From Valencia hispanica (Eukaryota > Chordata > Actinopteri > Cyprinodontiformes > Valenciidae): a stretch of 64,000 nt of DNA. Under the pieces are notes generated by a model. It was not told the origin of the DNA and did no database searches. It saw only the letters and a program-made list of their open reading frames with translations. Both the position numbers and the translations under genes were made by a program. Positions 28,201 through 36,010 of the stretch are shown piece after piece. The first letter of the stretch is position 1. Each line of letters begins with the position of its first letter. The stretch covers positions 24,816,501 to 24,880,500 of the forward strand of contig OY747722.1 of NCBI GenBank assembly GCA_963556495.2. The letters are read 5' to 3'.

Positions 28201-31200
28201 TAAAGGGTTTAAACAATGTTTTCCATGCATGTTCAATTAACCATAATCAATTAATTAACATGCACCTGTGGAATGGTCGTTAAGAGCTTAACAGCTTACA
28301 GAACGTAGGCAATTAAGGTCACAGTTCTAAAAACGCAGGACACTAAAGAGACTTGTCTACAGACTGTGAAAAACACCCAAAGAAAGATGCCCAGGGTCCC
28401 TGCTCATCTGCGTGAACGTGCATTGGGCATGCTGCAGGGAGGCATGAGGACTGCTGATGTGGCTAGGGCAATAAATTGCCAAGTCCGTACTGTGAGACGC
28501 CTAAGACAGCGCTACAGGGAGACAGGAAGGACAGCTGATCATCCTCGCAGTGGAAGATCACGTGTTACAACACCTGCACAGGATCGGTACATCCAAATAT
28601 CACACCTGCGTGACAGGTACAGGATGGCCACAACAACTGCCCGAGTCACACCAGGAACACACAATCCCTCCATCAGTGCTCAGACTGTCCCCAATAGGAT
28701 GAGAGGCTGGACTGAAGGCTTGTAGGTCTGTTGTAAGGCAGGTCCTTACCAGACATCACCAGCAACAACGCCACCTATGGGCACAATCCCACCTTTGCTG
28801 GACCAGACAGGAGTGGCAAAAAGTGCTCTTCACTGATGAGTCACGGTTTTGTCTCACCAGGAGTGATGGACGGATTCGTGTTTATCATCGAAGGAATGAG
28901 CGTTACACCGAGGCCTGTACCCTGGAGCGGGATCGATTTGGAGGTGGGGGGTCCATCATGGTCTGGGGCGGTATATCACATCACCATCGGACTGAGCTTG
29001 TTGTCATTGCAGGCAATCTCAATGCCTTGCGGTACAGGGAAGACATCCTCCTCCCTCATGTGGTGCCCTTTATGCATGCTCATCCAGACATGATCCTCCA
29101 GCAGGACAATGTCACCAGCCATACTGCTCGTTCTGTGTGTGAGTGTCTGCATGACAGCAATGTCAGTGTTCTGCCATGGCCAGCGAAGAGCCCGGATCTC
29201 AATCCCATTGAGCACGTCTGGGACCTGTTGGATCGCACGGTGAGGGCTAGGGGAATTCCCCCCAGAAATATCCAGGAACTTGCAAGTGCCTTGGTGGAAG
29301 AGTGGGGTAACATCTCACAGCAAGAACTGACAAATCTGGTCCAGTCCATGAGGAGGAGATGCACTGTGGTACTTCAAGCAGCTGGTGGCCACACCAGATA
29401 CTGACTGGTACTTTTGATTTTGAGCCTCCCTTCATTTAAGGACACATTATTCTATTTCTGTTAGTCACATGTTTGTGAAACATTTTTAGTTTGTCTTATG
29501 GTGTTGACTCTTTTAGTGTTCATACAAATATTTACACACATTAAGTTTACTGAAAGAAAAAAACAGTTGAAAGTCAGAGGACGTTTCTTTTTTTGCTGAG
29601 TTTATATCATGATCAACAGTGTCAAATGCTGCACTTAGGTCCAACAGAACCAGCAATGTGGTTCTACCACAGTCTGTATTCATGAGGATGTCATTGAAAA
29701 CTTTGACAAGGGCAGTCTCAGTGCTGTGGTGAGCACAGAAACCAGACTGAAAAATATCAAAGCGATTGGTCATTGTTAGGAAGCTATTTAACTGCTGAAA
29801 CACAGCTTTTTCAATAACTTTACTGATAAATGGAAGATTAGAGATTGGTCTGTAGTTCTGCATTAACGTATTGTCCAGATTATTCTAAGAAGAGCTCTTT
29901 CTAATTCAAAAACTAACCACAAAATGTGAATCCTCTGATCAAAGCTGAAATTTGAAAATGAGACGACTGTCTTCACAGACGAGCCCTTAACCTTTTCTGT
30001 TGCTCTATCAGTTCAAAGAGAGGACAGGTGTGGCTGGGCATGAATACCCCACAGATGTATTATTACATATGAAAGTAGAACCGGTCTAATCAAGGAAAAG
30101 CCTAGTAATTGCAGAGTATAGTACTGAGGCCTCTCATCTGTATGATGTCAGGAGTGACAAGGAATTTTGGGGAAGAAAACCTACACGACAGCAAAAAACT
30201 GAACATCACATCATTTTTCCAAGAATAAATAAAAATCCGGGGCCTTCCCTCTGTTTATACTGCAGCCTTCCTCTCTTGTTTTGTCCGTTCCAACACCCGA
30301 AAAAAAAGAAAGAAAAAAGAAAGATGATCGAGGTGCAATTCATCACTGTGGTCCTGTTGGGATGGTGGATTAGGGAACTTGCTAAAAGACAGCGTTAGAC
30401 ATGCAGGTTGAGGCAGGCATGCGTTGACAACCTGCTGGCTGAGCCCGACCGTCTCCGTATATCAGAGGCTGAGAAGATCAGATTCACTACAGCTATAAAG
30501 GTTTGGAATAATTAGAATGTGTCCATGACGATTAGGTGGGGCAAAAACACTGACGTGGAGGTGGTCTTAAAGAGGAATGAGCTGAGTGATTTAGTAGGCG
30601 CTCAATGTAAATGTCGTCAATTTAAGGATGACACGCTATTTTAAAGGTCTTACAAATTTAAGACAAACATCTCACTGTCCTTACTTTGGATTATAGTTTT
30701 AAGTTCTTTGTTATGACACCAACCTGTCCAGGAGATTTTTGTGCCATCAGTCACCATCCGTGTTGATTTAACCATTAAGACAGAAAATAAAACACACGCG
30801 AATAATCTATGAAAACATCCTTCCAAATGTGTAAATGGATCGAGTGAGAGATCTCTTCAGTGAGTCTCAACAGTATTCTATGTTAGAATGCAGATTACAA
30901 CCATACCTAACTCAGATCAGTAGTAGCTATAAAGCAATAAAGAGAATCACATCAAAGGTGCTTTCCTAGCACTTCTTTTTACCCATACATGAACGAGTCA
31001 AAATCTGATGAGTTTGTTTGAGGAATGGTCTTTTCAAAATGTTTTGTCACAATTTGTATTGCATAAGAGCCCTGACCATGTATGGGAAGTGATGTCATGC
31101 CTTGAGTTGAGGAGTGTGAAAGAATAGCAAATTTCTCTTTGATGTTTATATTATTTCGAATATGAAAACGCAATACCAGGGTGTGTAATATTATAACTGG

Positions 31201-33672
31201 AACGCAATATTTGGTAGAATGTATTTCAAGTGTCGTACATTCACAATCCGTGCATCAATCATTTATTAAGTGAGCTTAATGCCTACGTCTGATGTATATT
31301 TTTAGCGGCTGAGACGCTAAAGAGTGGTGGGAATATTTTTAGGCATAGAATGATGATATTAACATTTAATCAGTTTTTGCACTCATTAATCATATTAGGG
31401 TTAGACTCTTTAAAAAACAGATAGCTCTTTAGGTTAGCGCCGATATGAAGCTCCAAAACAGAAGCCAAATCAAGCATTTTCTTTTAGCCAGCTGCAGTAT
31501 TCTCACAGTGCTTACAAAAAAAATCCTCTCTTTTCCATCACTTTTACTTTTTCTATCAATAAAAAGAATTTCCGCCACACAAGAAATTCAAAGGTGGAGG
31601 TGTTTCTTTGCTTTTATTAGTAGACTCCATCAACAACTCAAAAACAACTTCCTCCAAACTTAAAAATAAGAGTCTCTCTAACAGGGATCTGCCATCTTAA
31701 TAAGTTTGGCAAAACTGATTTTTAAAAACCAACTGTTTTTAAATAAAGATCAAATAACAAATGCAGGCTTAAGATATTTTTCTTGGAATAATTGCAAAGA
31801 ATGTCTACAACAGATTATTGATCTATTTTTTGGAGACTAAGTTCGAAAGAATGTACTTTTCTTTTCTTTCTTTTTTTTACATAAATTTTCATTCTCCAAA
31901 AATATCAACATCCCATAGAATGAAAATGTATCCATTCTCTTTTAGCAAAAGCTTTGTGTTTTTTCTTCATTTTAAAACATAAAATAAAATGGTAGTTATT
32001 CAAAAATGACACCATGTTTCCAATGGTAGATATATCAAACTGTCAGGTTCCGTGGGTGTTTTGAGTTTTTCCTTCCACTTCATTTCCTTCCCCTCTTTAC
32101 CCCAAGGTGCTCTCTTGTTTAGTTCCTTCTGTGTGTGTATCAAGTTAATAGTTTTCCTTATTTAGTTTTTTCATGTTAGGTTATTCCTTGTCTTTATTAG
32201 TTATTTCTGGCACTTCCTTGTTTCTTCTTGCTCTTAGATGTTTTCACCTTTTGTTTATGTCCTCATTTGTTTCCTTAGTTTATTTCCCTCTAGATAGTTT
32301 CCCAATTTATTTCTTCATTCTGCTCTCTAGTGTTTCCTTAAGATTCCTTCCTAGACTTATTATCTTTAGTTTCTAGTTTCTTAAGAGCTTTCTGTCTCCC
32401 TAGCCATTGTACCTTCTGTCCCAGCTGTTGATTGTTTCCACCTGCTCTCTCCCTCTCACCTGCATCTGATTTCTCTAATTGGTCATTGGTCTTCTCTGTC
32501 ACTTCCTCATTCCTTCCTCAGTATATATTCAGCTCTCATTCTGTCACAACTCGCTGGTTCGTCGTCATTTTTTCCCTGTCTGGTTCCTGCCTTCCTGCCC
32601 AGTTCCTGTTTTTTCCTCATTGCTGCATTTGTTGGTTCTCCTTAGTTCTGTAAGTTCATGCTCCTTGTTTTGTTGCTATTAAATCATTTTAGTTTTATTT
32701 GCTGCCTTTGGGTCCTTAATATACACAAACATGACACAAACATTATAAGTTGAGTTTTTTCTACATGTCCTAGAACATTTGCGGCTCTACGCGAATTCTA
32801 AAAAGGCGTACCTAGGGCAAAAATGGCTCTGTGGATTATAAGGTTGCAGACCCCTGGTTCTGGAACTTTGATGGAGTAGGGTGCCCAGTTTAAGGGCTCA
32901 AAAAAAGAGCTTTGACTTTAAAGATGTTTCAACCATTTCCAATGTTGTTGGTGTTAAAACATCCAGCACCTGGGCAGATTGCTTCTACAAACATTTGCGA
33001 ACCGATGGGCCGCTCTAAGGGAACTTCAGGATGGTGGAATGATAAGACGCCATCTGCAGCAGTGGACGTGCTGTCCGAAGTGACAAATCGTGCCTCCTTG
33101 TGTCGCAATGCAATAGATGATTATGGGTTTGGCAGTTGATTGAGTGCATTGTGTCAGGTGTAAGGTTTGGTGCACAAGATATGATGATGTGGGAGTGTTG
33201 TTCAGGATTTGAACTCAATGCCCTTCTTTTGCTGAAAGGAACTATTAAATCTTGAGCATGCCAAGAGACTGTGTACAAGTTCAACAGTTTGGTAGAAGAC
33301 TCGTTTATGTTGCAAAGCACCTGTGAGATGAACTAGACTGCAGGCTGTGAACCAGGCCTTCTCGTCCAACATCGGTGTCTGACCTCAGAAATGCGCTTCT
33401 GGGTGGTCAGAAGCTCCAATAAACACACCCTAAAACGTCGGGGAAAGCCTTCCCAGAACAGTTGCAGCCGCTACAACCTCAAAGAAAGGAGAGGCCTCAT
33501 ATTAAACTCTGTTTTTTAGAATGGGATGTCACGTAAGTTGTGTGCAAAGGCAGATGAGTGAATAGTTTCTGCCGTTTAGTGTATTTTACAATATGAAGTT
33601 ATGGTGAAACAGCAGCTAGATACATCTTTGCACTATCACAGCGTTAGCACAGGGCAACATGAAGTGGATTAC

Positions 33673-33732
<60 letters not shown>

Positions 33733-34676
33733 AGTGTGTGAGAGAGAGAGAGCTCAGTGACAGAGCATTTTCAGACACTGCTGACCTCATACGAGCTCAG
33801 ACTGACTTTGAGTCATTAAATCGCCTTACAATTATTACATGCTGAGTCACTTTGCAACAGGTGTTATTAGGATGGATTATTTGATCACATGAGCGACCGC
33901 TGATGCCCTGATCTCATAAAAGATCTAATTTACGTGTTGGAACTTTTTGACCTACATGCAAAATGCATGGGGTATTAGGGATGTAAGAAAATATTGATAC
34001 ACCGATGTATCGCAATATTTTATTTCCCGATATTGTATCGATATTCAAAACAAAAATATAGACTTCTTTTATATTTATTTATTTTTTAATGGAACCTTTA
34101 ATGATGACAGTAATTTTAGTAGTAGAATTAAAGTATAACTAGTAGTTGATGGCTGTTTTCACCTTCTTCGTTCCAGTGGATCAACTAGATCTAGTAATAA
34201 AACTGAATGTGTTAAAGTATGAAACAGGTTGGAGCGTTTAAAACGTTGTGACAGTTTTCCTACTGTTAATTAGAGTTTGAAAAATCACAATATATCGTCT
34301 TACTCATAGTATCGTGATATATCGTACCGTCTCCCATGTATCACGATACATATCGTATCGCCAGGTATTTACCAATACACATCCCTATGGGGTATGGTAG
34401 AAAAAAACAGAACAACAACAAAAAACACTGTTAGAGGCTACACATTCAGACACAGCTACAGTGTAATGGTGGAGATCAAAGCATATTCTTGTGTTACAAA
34501 GTCTGCACCTTATCCAATTGAGATTCCGAGGGAAAGATTCAAAACTTATGGTCACAGATGCTCTCCATCCAATGTGATCGAGCTGTTTTGGAAAGGCGAC
34601 CAGACAAGTCGGGCATACAGCTGACTATTATGTGCTAGTTTTTGTTGATTTGTAACATGAAATCCCAACAAAAGAC

Positions 34677-34712
<36 letters not shown>

Positions 34713-34847
34713 TGTAGAACAGGTTTATATATATATAAACCTGTTCTACAGCCTGTTTTGTCATGCTGCTAAAAGCTTGTTTGAATACACGATATGTAAC
34801 ATGAAATCCCAACAAAAGACATTAAAGATTAGGCTTGTAGCGATATG

Positions 34848-34944
<97 letters not shown>

Positions 34945-36010
34945 TGTTCTACAGCCTGTTTTGTCATGCTGCTAAAAGCTTGTTTGAATACACAGTCATA
35001 CAGTACAGTTGACCTGAGTTCTTGTAGTAAGCGTAATTGTCAAGAGCTAGAAAAGGCCTTTTTGTTTTTGAAGGGTGCCTTGCACTGATGAAATCAGGCT
35101 GCTTATTATAGATTATTTATTATCTAAGACGTGGGTGGAGAGGCCGGCGTGTAAACTGAGTTGGCTCAGCAAACATGGCTCTGGGTCAAAGTCTGGATGC
35201 AAAATAACGAGAAAAGGCAAGGGAGGCAGGGGGGGAACATGAGAGGGGAGCAGCTTTTGTCCTGCTCTCTTCCACTCAGCTCACATGACATTACAGCTCG
35301 TCTTTTCAATACAAACACACGCATGTTTGCAGACAAACTCACCTTCAGCGAAACCATGTCATTTCTGTCTTTATATGATAGGTTTGTTATTTTGTTGTGT
35401 TTAGTTTAGTTGGGGATTTAGTTGAGTCAAACAGTCTGTCTGGTGACCGAAACAAGCATATAAAAATGGGGCAAAGGTCAGATCAGGGAAAACACATAGA
35501 TCAAAACATAACCTAAAAACTGCTGGAATGCACACAGAAACAATCAAATAGGTCCTGGGTATGAAACGAGGAGGCAATGGTGATCTATTTGAGGTTATCG
35601 AAGGCATTGGGTGCTCGTCCATGCTCATATTACAATCTAATCTGAGCACAAGAGACAACCTGCATTAGGCCTAACCTAATCCCCCAGCACCTGAATGCAT
35701 CTTCATTCATAAATCCGCGCCATCGGGCAGGAATAGCTTCCCTATTAACATCCGCTGGAATCTTTTTGTTCTGCAGCGCACAGATCCACACTTTTATGCT
35801 GCAAAAAGAACGCACTTTAAAGGAAACACCAAAGGATTTTAGAGGGTTAAACGCAGGCTAAGACGCAATGTTTACAGAGTGGGATGCTGAAGCAAGCGTG
35901 TGCAGATCCTATAGCAGGTGTGACGGAAGAGCATCTCTCCAGAGGAGGGGTCCTCCGCATCCTTACCTCAGGGCAACCCGCACCGTGCTCTCGTCCGCTC
36001 CGCTGCTCAT
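1161..36010 (-). CDS. kif21a: kif21a, kinesin-4 family motor protein, N-terminal 593 codons (13 exons; 3' part outside window)
   Basis: KIF21A is a plus-end-directed, microtubule-growth-limiting kinesin; in humans stalk mutations cause CFEOM1 eye-muscle fibrosis. Exons, in coding order: 35967-36010, 9265-9487, 6988-7170, 6426-6575, 4459-4593, 4201-4365, 3909-4024, 3638-3833, 3363-3552, 3178-3241, 2054-2257, 1819-1866, 1161-1221; all junctions are GT..AG and phases join without a stop (1779 nt). The P-loop GQTGSGKT (residues 88-95) is split over exons 2/3; switch I NVQSSRSH is at 220-227, switch II DLAGSE at 273-278, followed by the [16 protein letters not shown] motif, neck and coiled coil. 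KIF21A is preferred to KIF21B because of residues such as [25 protein letters not shown] and [10 protein letters not shown], and the abcd2 neighbour. The stalk and WD40 domain lie beyond base 1. Confidence 0.96.
1222..1818. other. kif21a intron 12: nothing else recognised
   Basis: Intronic sequence between exons 12 and 13; no repeat family recognised. Confidence 0.4.
1819..1866 (-). CDS. kif21a: kif21a exon 12, 48-nt in-frame candidate cassette exon
   Basis: A strong pyrimidine tract ending CTAAAG precedes (R)[15 protein letters not shown] plus AG. This aligns with human LQKLEESNREERSVA. The donor GTCTGC is weak. Because the exon is 48 nt with phase 2 at both ends, exon 11 can also join exon 13 directly (AG|T = Ser) without changing frame, so it is probably alternatively spliced. 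Confidence 0.75.
2054..2257 (-). CDS. kif21a: kif21a exon 11
   Basis: 204 nt: [20 protein letters not shown] ... [20 protein letters not shown]. Starts after CTCCCAG and ends AG|GTGGAG. The Lys-rich end matches the human KRKEKRKKKR stretch. Confidence 0.93.
2258..3177. repeat. kif21a intron 10, with GATAT-rich repeat near 2510-2600
   Basis: AT-rich intron. At about 2512 a GGTGGGCGATAT start followed by CGATATTTATTGCGATATTT resembles the ends of fish hAT-like non-autonomous elements. Limits unclear. Confidence 0.35.
3178..3241 (-). CDS. kif21a: kif21a exon 10
   Basis: 64 nt: [21 protein letters not shown] plus two bases, after a TTTTAG acceptor and before GTAAGT. Too short to stand out as an open frame; found by continuity with the human protein (GEGNEEISNMI). 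Confidence 0.92.
3363..3552 (-). CDS. kif21a: kif21a exon 9 (coiled coil)
   Basis: 190 nt: [20 protein letters not shown], then heptad-like [19 protein letters not shown] and [13 protein letters not shown] plus one base. The donor GTGGTG is weak, but the phase fits exon 10 exactly (G|GT = Gly). Confidence 0.93.
3638..3833 (-). CDS. kif21a: kif21a exon 8 (end of motor, neck)
   Basis: 196 nt completing the Ser codon, then [20 protein letters not shown] and [15 protein letters not shown], ending MELMEYKT before GTAGGG. Encodes the last motor helix and the start of the neck. Confidence 0.95.
3909..4024 (-). CDS. kif21a: kif21a exon 7
   Basis: 116 nt: [17 protein letters not shown], then [20 protein letters not shown] and two bases of a Ser codon (AG|C). 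Donor GTGGGT. This is the conserved microtubule-facing alpha-4/L12 motif of kinesins. Confidence 0.95.
4201..4365 (-). CDS. kif21a: kif21a exon 6 (switch II)
   Basis: 165 nt, 55 codons: [17 protein letters not shown], then the DLAGSE switch II, then [12 protein letters not shown]. Acceptor GTCTAG, donor GTGAGG. Confidence 0.95.
4459..4593 (-). CDS. kif21a: kif21a exon 5 (switch I)
   Basis: 135 nt, 45 codons: [16 protein letters not shown] ... ending in SPDNN. Carries switch I (NVQSSRSH), which contacts ATP. Acceptor CCAACAG, donor GTAGGG. Confidence 0.95.
4594..6425 (-). mobile_element. kif21a intron 4: decayed Tc1-like element (core 5320-5470)
   Basis: 5324-5365 is the antisense of a Tc1 transposase GGGSxxLW block and matches the reverse complement of 52543-52583, so both belong to one family. 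A SINE occupies 6195-6350. Nothing else is recognised in this intron. Confidence 0.55.
6195..6350 (+). repeat. tRNA-derived SINE
   Basis: A tRNA-like head with an A-box-like GGTGCAGTGGTTAGTGC and a degenerate B box GGTTCCAGCCC at 6268-6278, then a C/T-rich body (CATGTCTTCTCCCACTTCTC) typical of acanthomorph SINEs. Sits about 75 bases from the 3' splice site of the intron before exon... 4 on the other strand. Confidence 0.6.
6426..6575 (-). CDS. kif21a: kif21a exon 4
   Basis: 150 nt, 50 codons: [15 protein letters not shown] ... [18 protein letters not shown]. Acceptor CTCTAG, donor GTTGGC. The same length as the human exon's 50-residue segment as I recall it. Confidence 0.95.
6988..7170 (-). 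CDS. kif21a: kif21a exon 3 (P-loop)
   Basis: 183 nt, 61 codons: starts [14 protein letters not shown] and ends KINAQFLE before the donor GTACAC. Supplies the GSGKT half of the nucleotide-binding P-loop. Phase 0 at both ends. Confidence 0.96.
7690..8430. repeat. degenerate GATA/GATG/GACA tetranucleotide tract in kif21a intron 2
   Basis: About 740 bases built from drifting GAYA, GATG and TAGA units (ATGGATAGACAGACTGATGG). Open frames on the minus strand here are repeat artefacts. The rest of intron 2 (7171-7689, 8431-9264) shows nothing recognisable. Confidence 0.8.
9265..9487 (-). CDS. kif21a: kif21a exon 2
   Basis: Begins AG|G ATC CGT ([17 protein letters not shown]...) after a CTCTGCTAG acceptor and ends ...NATIFAYGQ before the donor GTTGGT. 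223 nt; completes 89 codons with exon 1. Encodes the first motor-domain strands and the front half of the P-loop. Confidence 0.96.
9960..10460. repeat. diverged long tandem repeat with GTTAGCATGCTAAC cores
   Basis: Four unit starts at about 9967, 10069, 10248 and 10407, each opening with GTTAGCATGCTAAC or a near copy, followed by similar AAATAAAGCC and TAATTTAAAAACT segments. The core is a perfect palindrome. Confidence 0.65.
10461..14713. other. kif21a intron 1 segment: no gene or transposon recognised
   Basis: AT-rich intronic sequence. A GT microsatellite is at 11412-11465. Short open frames here have no family resemblance. Confidence 0.4.
14714..16258 (-). mobile_element. Tc1-type transposon (family A), near full length, TA-flanked on the right
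   Basis: Inverted ends of about 70 bases: CAGTGGGGCAAAAAAGTATT at 14714 and its complement ending at 16258, with TA at 16259-16260. The left edge reads TACA-CAGTGG, so the duplication there is slightly altered. Encloses a decayed transposase on the minus strand. Confidence 0.9.
14908..15899 (-). pseudogene. Tc1 transposase, broken (family A)
   Basis: Start [14 protein letters not shown] near 15899. Two long fragments remain: 15225-15419 ([14 protein letters not shown]) and 14908-15228 (FQHDNNPKH...[11 protein letters not shown]). The second Asp and the Glu are 34 residues apart (DD34E). Frameshifts separate the helix-turn-helix region from the catalytic part. Confidence 0.85.
17090..17655 (+). 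mobile_element. 3' end of a CR1/L2/Rex1-like LINE
   Basis: Frame 17194-17445 ends with [20 protein letters not shown] and [10 protein letters not shown], the conserved C-terminal tail of these fish LINEs, then a 3' UTR and a TTATGATGATTA tail near 17640. Strongly 5'-truncated. Confidence 0.7.
17660..19140. other. kif21a intron 1 segment: nothing recognised
   Basis: No gene, splice-linked frame or recognised repeat. Confidence 0.4.
19142..19554 (+). mobile_element. MITE, copy 1 of a 410-bp TA-flanked family
   Basis: Flanked by TA (19140-19141 and 19555-19556). Ends GGCATGTGTATTGG and TTACGTCCC; inside are GATATATCG-type motifs near both ends. Matches 33978-34385 (inverted) and 54767-55190 along its length. 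No coding capacity. Confidence 0.8.
19740..21344 (-). mobile_element. Tc1 transposon with long inverted repeats (family B), full length
   Basis: Bounded by TA at 19738-19739 and 21345-21346. Inverted repeats of about 215 bases start CAGTGGCTTCCAAAAGTATT and contain a second similar motif at the inner end, the IR/DR layout of Sleeping Beauty-like elements. 1,605 bases. The transposase inside is frameshifted. Confidence 0.92.
19950..20974 (-). pseudogene. Tc1 transposase, two or more frameshifts (family B)
   Basis: Start at 20974 with a paired helix-turn-helix region ([30 protein letters not shown]). The catalytic part at 20181-20738 has [12 protein letters not shown] and [10 protein letters not shown]. 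One frameshift lies between 20738 and 20762; a second, a two-base gain near 20190, cuts the frame just before the block that would carry the catalytic Glu. Confidence 0.88.
21347..22181. other. kif21a intron 1 segment: nothing recognised
   Basis: AT-rich spacer between two Tc1 elements. Confidence 0.4.
22184..23772 (+). mobile_element. Tc1/mariner transposon (family C), full length with long inverted repeats
   Basis: TA at 22182-22183 and 23773-23774. Inverted repeats of about 190 bases start CAGGTCCTTCTCCAAAAA. The ends pair almost throughout, which suggests a fairly young copy. 1,589 bases. Confidence 0.93.
22513..23495 (+). pseudogene. Tc1 transposase lacking the first catalytic Asp (family C)
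   Basis: [20 protein letters not shown] opens a helix-turn-helix region; the first frame runs to 23049 and a second frame (23004-23495) carries [23 protein letters not shown] and [12 protein letters not shown] (34 residues between the second Asp and Glu). After WSKVL at about 22946 roughly 22-23 bases are missing relative to the sister copy at 39805-40365; the gap removes the F-S-D/N-E-S-K block and shifts the frame. Confidence 0.9.
24270..26612 (+). mobile_element. L2-type LINE retrotransposon, degenerate, 3' end intact
   Basis: Reverse transcriptase blocks in order: [20 protein letters not shown] near 25090, [20 protein letters not shown] near 25300, [18 protein letters not shown] near 25480, and the catalytic YADD near 25575; then [11 protein letters not shown] and a 3' tail AAATTGCCTTGCCTTA at 26612. 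Several stops and frameshifts. The 5' limit is uncertain, as 24100-24270 is ambiguous. Confidence 0.88.
26637..26757. repeat. hAT-like repeat fragment, related to 46985-47355
   Basis: GGAACAGATTGGATCGGACT ... TTGAATTGATACCCAGCT recurs nearly unchanged at 47258-47352. It sits between the two opposed LINEs. Confidence 0.55.
28109..29602 (+). mobile_element. Tc1 transposon (family D) nested in the LINE
   Basis: 24-base perfect inverted ends starting AACTCAGCAAAAAAAG (28109-28132; 29579-29602), flanked by TA at 28107-28108 and 29603-29604. Removing the element and one TA restores CGTTCTAATAATATATCATG, which matches the intact sister LINE at one substitution. Confidence 0.95.
28366..29404 (+). 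pseudogene. Tc1 transposase with one frame break (family D)
   Basis: N-terminal frame 28366-28725 ([23 protein letters not shown] around [20 protein letters not shown]). The catalytic frame 28823-29404 has [19 protein letters not shown] and [12 protein letters not shown]: all three catalytic residues and DD34E spacing are intact. The frames differ by one (frame break or stop between 28720 and 28823), so this copy is nearly but not fully coding. Confidence 0.9.
29885..32035. other. kif21a intron 1 segment: nothing recognised
   Basis: No gene, no recognised transposon. A purine-rich AAAGAAAGAAAAAAGAAAG patch is at about 30302-30325. Confidence 0.4.
32041..32736 (+). mobile_element. solo LTR (696 bp) with 5-bp target duplication
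   Basis: Starts TGTCAGG and ends ATGACA (inverted TGTCA/TGACA), flanked on both sides by CAAAC (32036-32040 and 32737-32741). Inside are a TATA-like GTATATATTCAGC near 32519 and ATTAAA near 32680, in promoter/polyA order. Pyrimidine-rich, no coding sequence, and no second LTR or internal region in the window. The strand is inferred from the TATA/polyA order. Confidence 0.75.
32890..33525 (+). pseudogene. Tc1-like transposase relic (family E)
   Basis: Contains decayed remnants of transposase-like sequence (GGAACTTCAGGATGGTGGAA near 33020; CCAGGCCTTCTCGTCCAACATC region near 33352). The stretch near 33350-33480 reads like the C-terminal segment of fish Tc1 transposases. No open frame. Confidence 0.5.
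33676..33730. repeat. (GT)n microsatellite
   Basis: About 27 perfect GT units, followed by AGAGTGTGAGAGAGAGAG. Confidence 0.97.
33978..34385 (-). mobile_element. MITE, copy 2 of the 410-bp family (inverted)
   Basis: Starts GGGATGTAAGAAAATATTGA and ends ACCAATACACATCCC, flanked by TA on both sides (33976-33977, 34386-34387). Antiparallel to copies 1 and 3. Confidence 0.82.
34656..34992. repeat. duplicated segment around two (TA)n microsatellites
   Basis: TAACATGAAATCCCAACAAA occurs at 34656 and 34798; AACCTGTTCTACAGCCTGTT (running on to GAATACAC) occurs at 34738 and 34941. Each copy borders a (TA)n run: 34680-34707 and a pure run of about 90 bases at 34849-34940. A short inverted AACCTGT..ACAGGTT also lies at 34709-34727. 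Confidence 0.85.
34993..35966. other. 5' end of kif21a intron 1: nothing recognised
   Basis: No repeat or coding match seen. Confidence 0.4.
35967..36010 (-). CDS. kif21a: kif21a exon 1 (start codon)
   Basis: ATG is the complement of 36008-36010. The 44 coding bases give [14 protein letters not shown] plus two bases of an Arg codon, matching the short human exon 1 (DESSVRVAVR). The donor is GTAAGG at 35966-35961. The exon sits in a CpG-rich stretch, as expected for a vertebrate first exon. Confidence 0.93.

Larger units (their letters stand above)
26847..29884 (-). mobile_element. L2-type LINE, inverted copy, split by a Tc1 insertion at 28109-29602
   Basis: The 3' end starts at AAGGCAAGGCAATTTTATTT; the 5' end breaks near 29884, just upstream of the [10 protein letters not shown] block. 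A 196-codon frame at 27064-27654 ([20 protein letters not shown] ... [10 protein letters not shown]) encodes the C-terminal part. Same family as the plus-strand copy at 24270-26612. Confidence 0.9.

Noticed and set aside
28823..29404. 193-codon frame as a host gene
   Set aside because: It is the catalytic half of a Tc1 transposase inside perfect inverted repeats.
33676..33730. Repeat arrays considered as CRISPR-like
   Set aside because: All arrays here are simple microsatellites or tandem duplications without unique spacers; the genome is eukaryotic.
34761..34967. Frame with alternating Ile-Tyr (also at 59406-59612)
   Set aside because: Pure (TA)n microsatellite.
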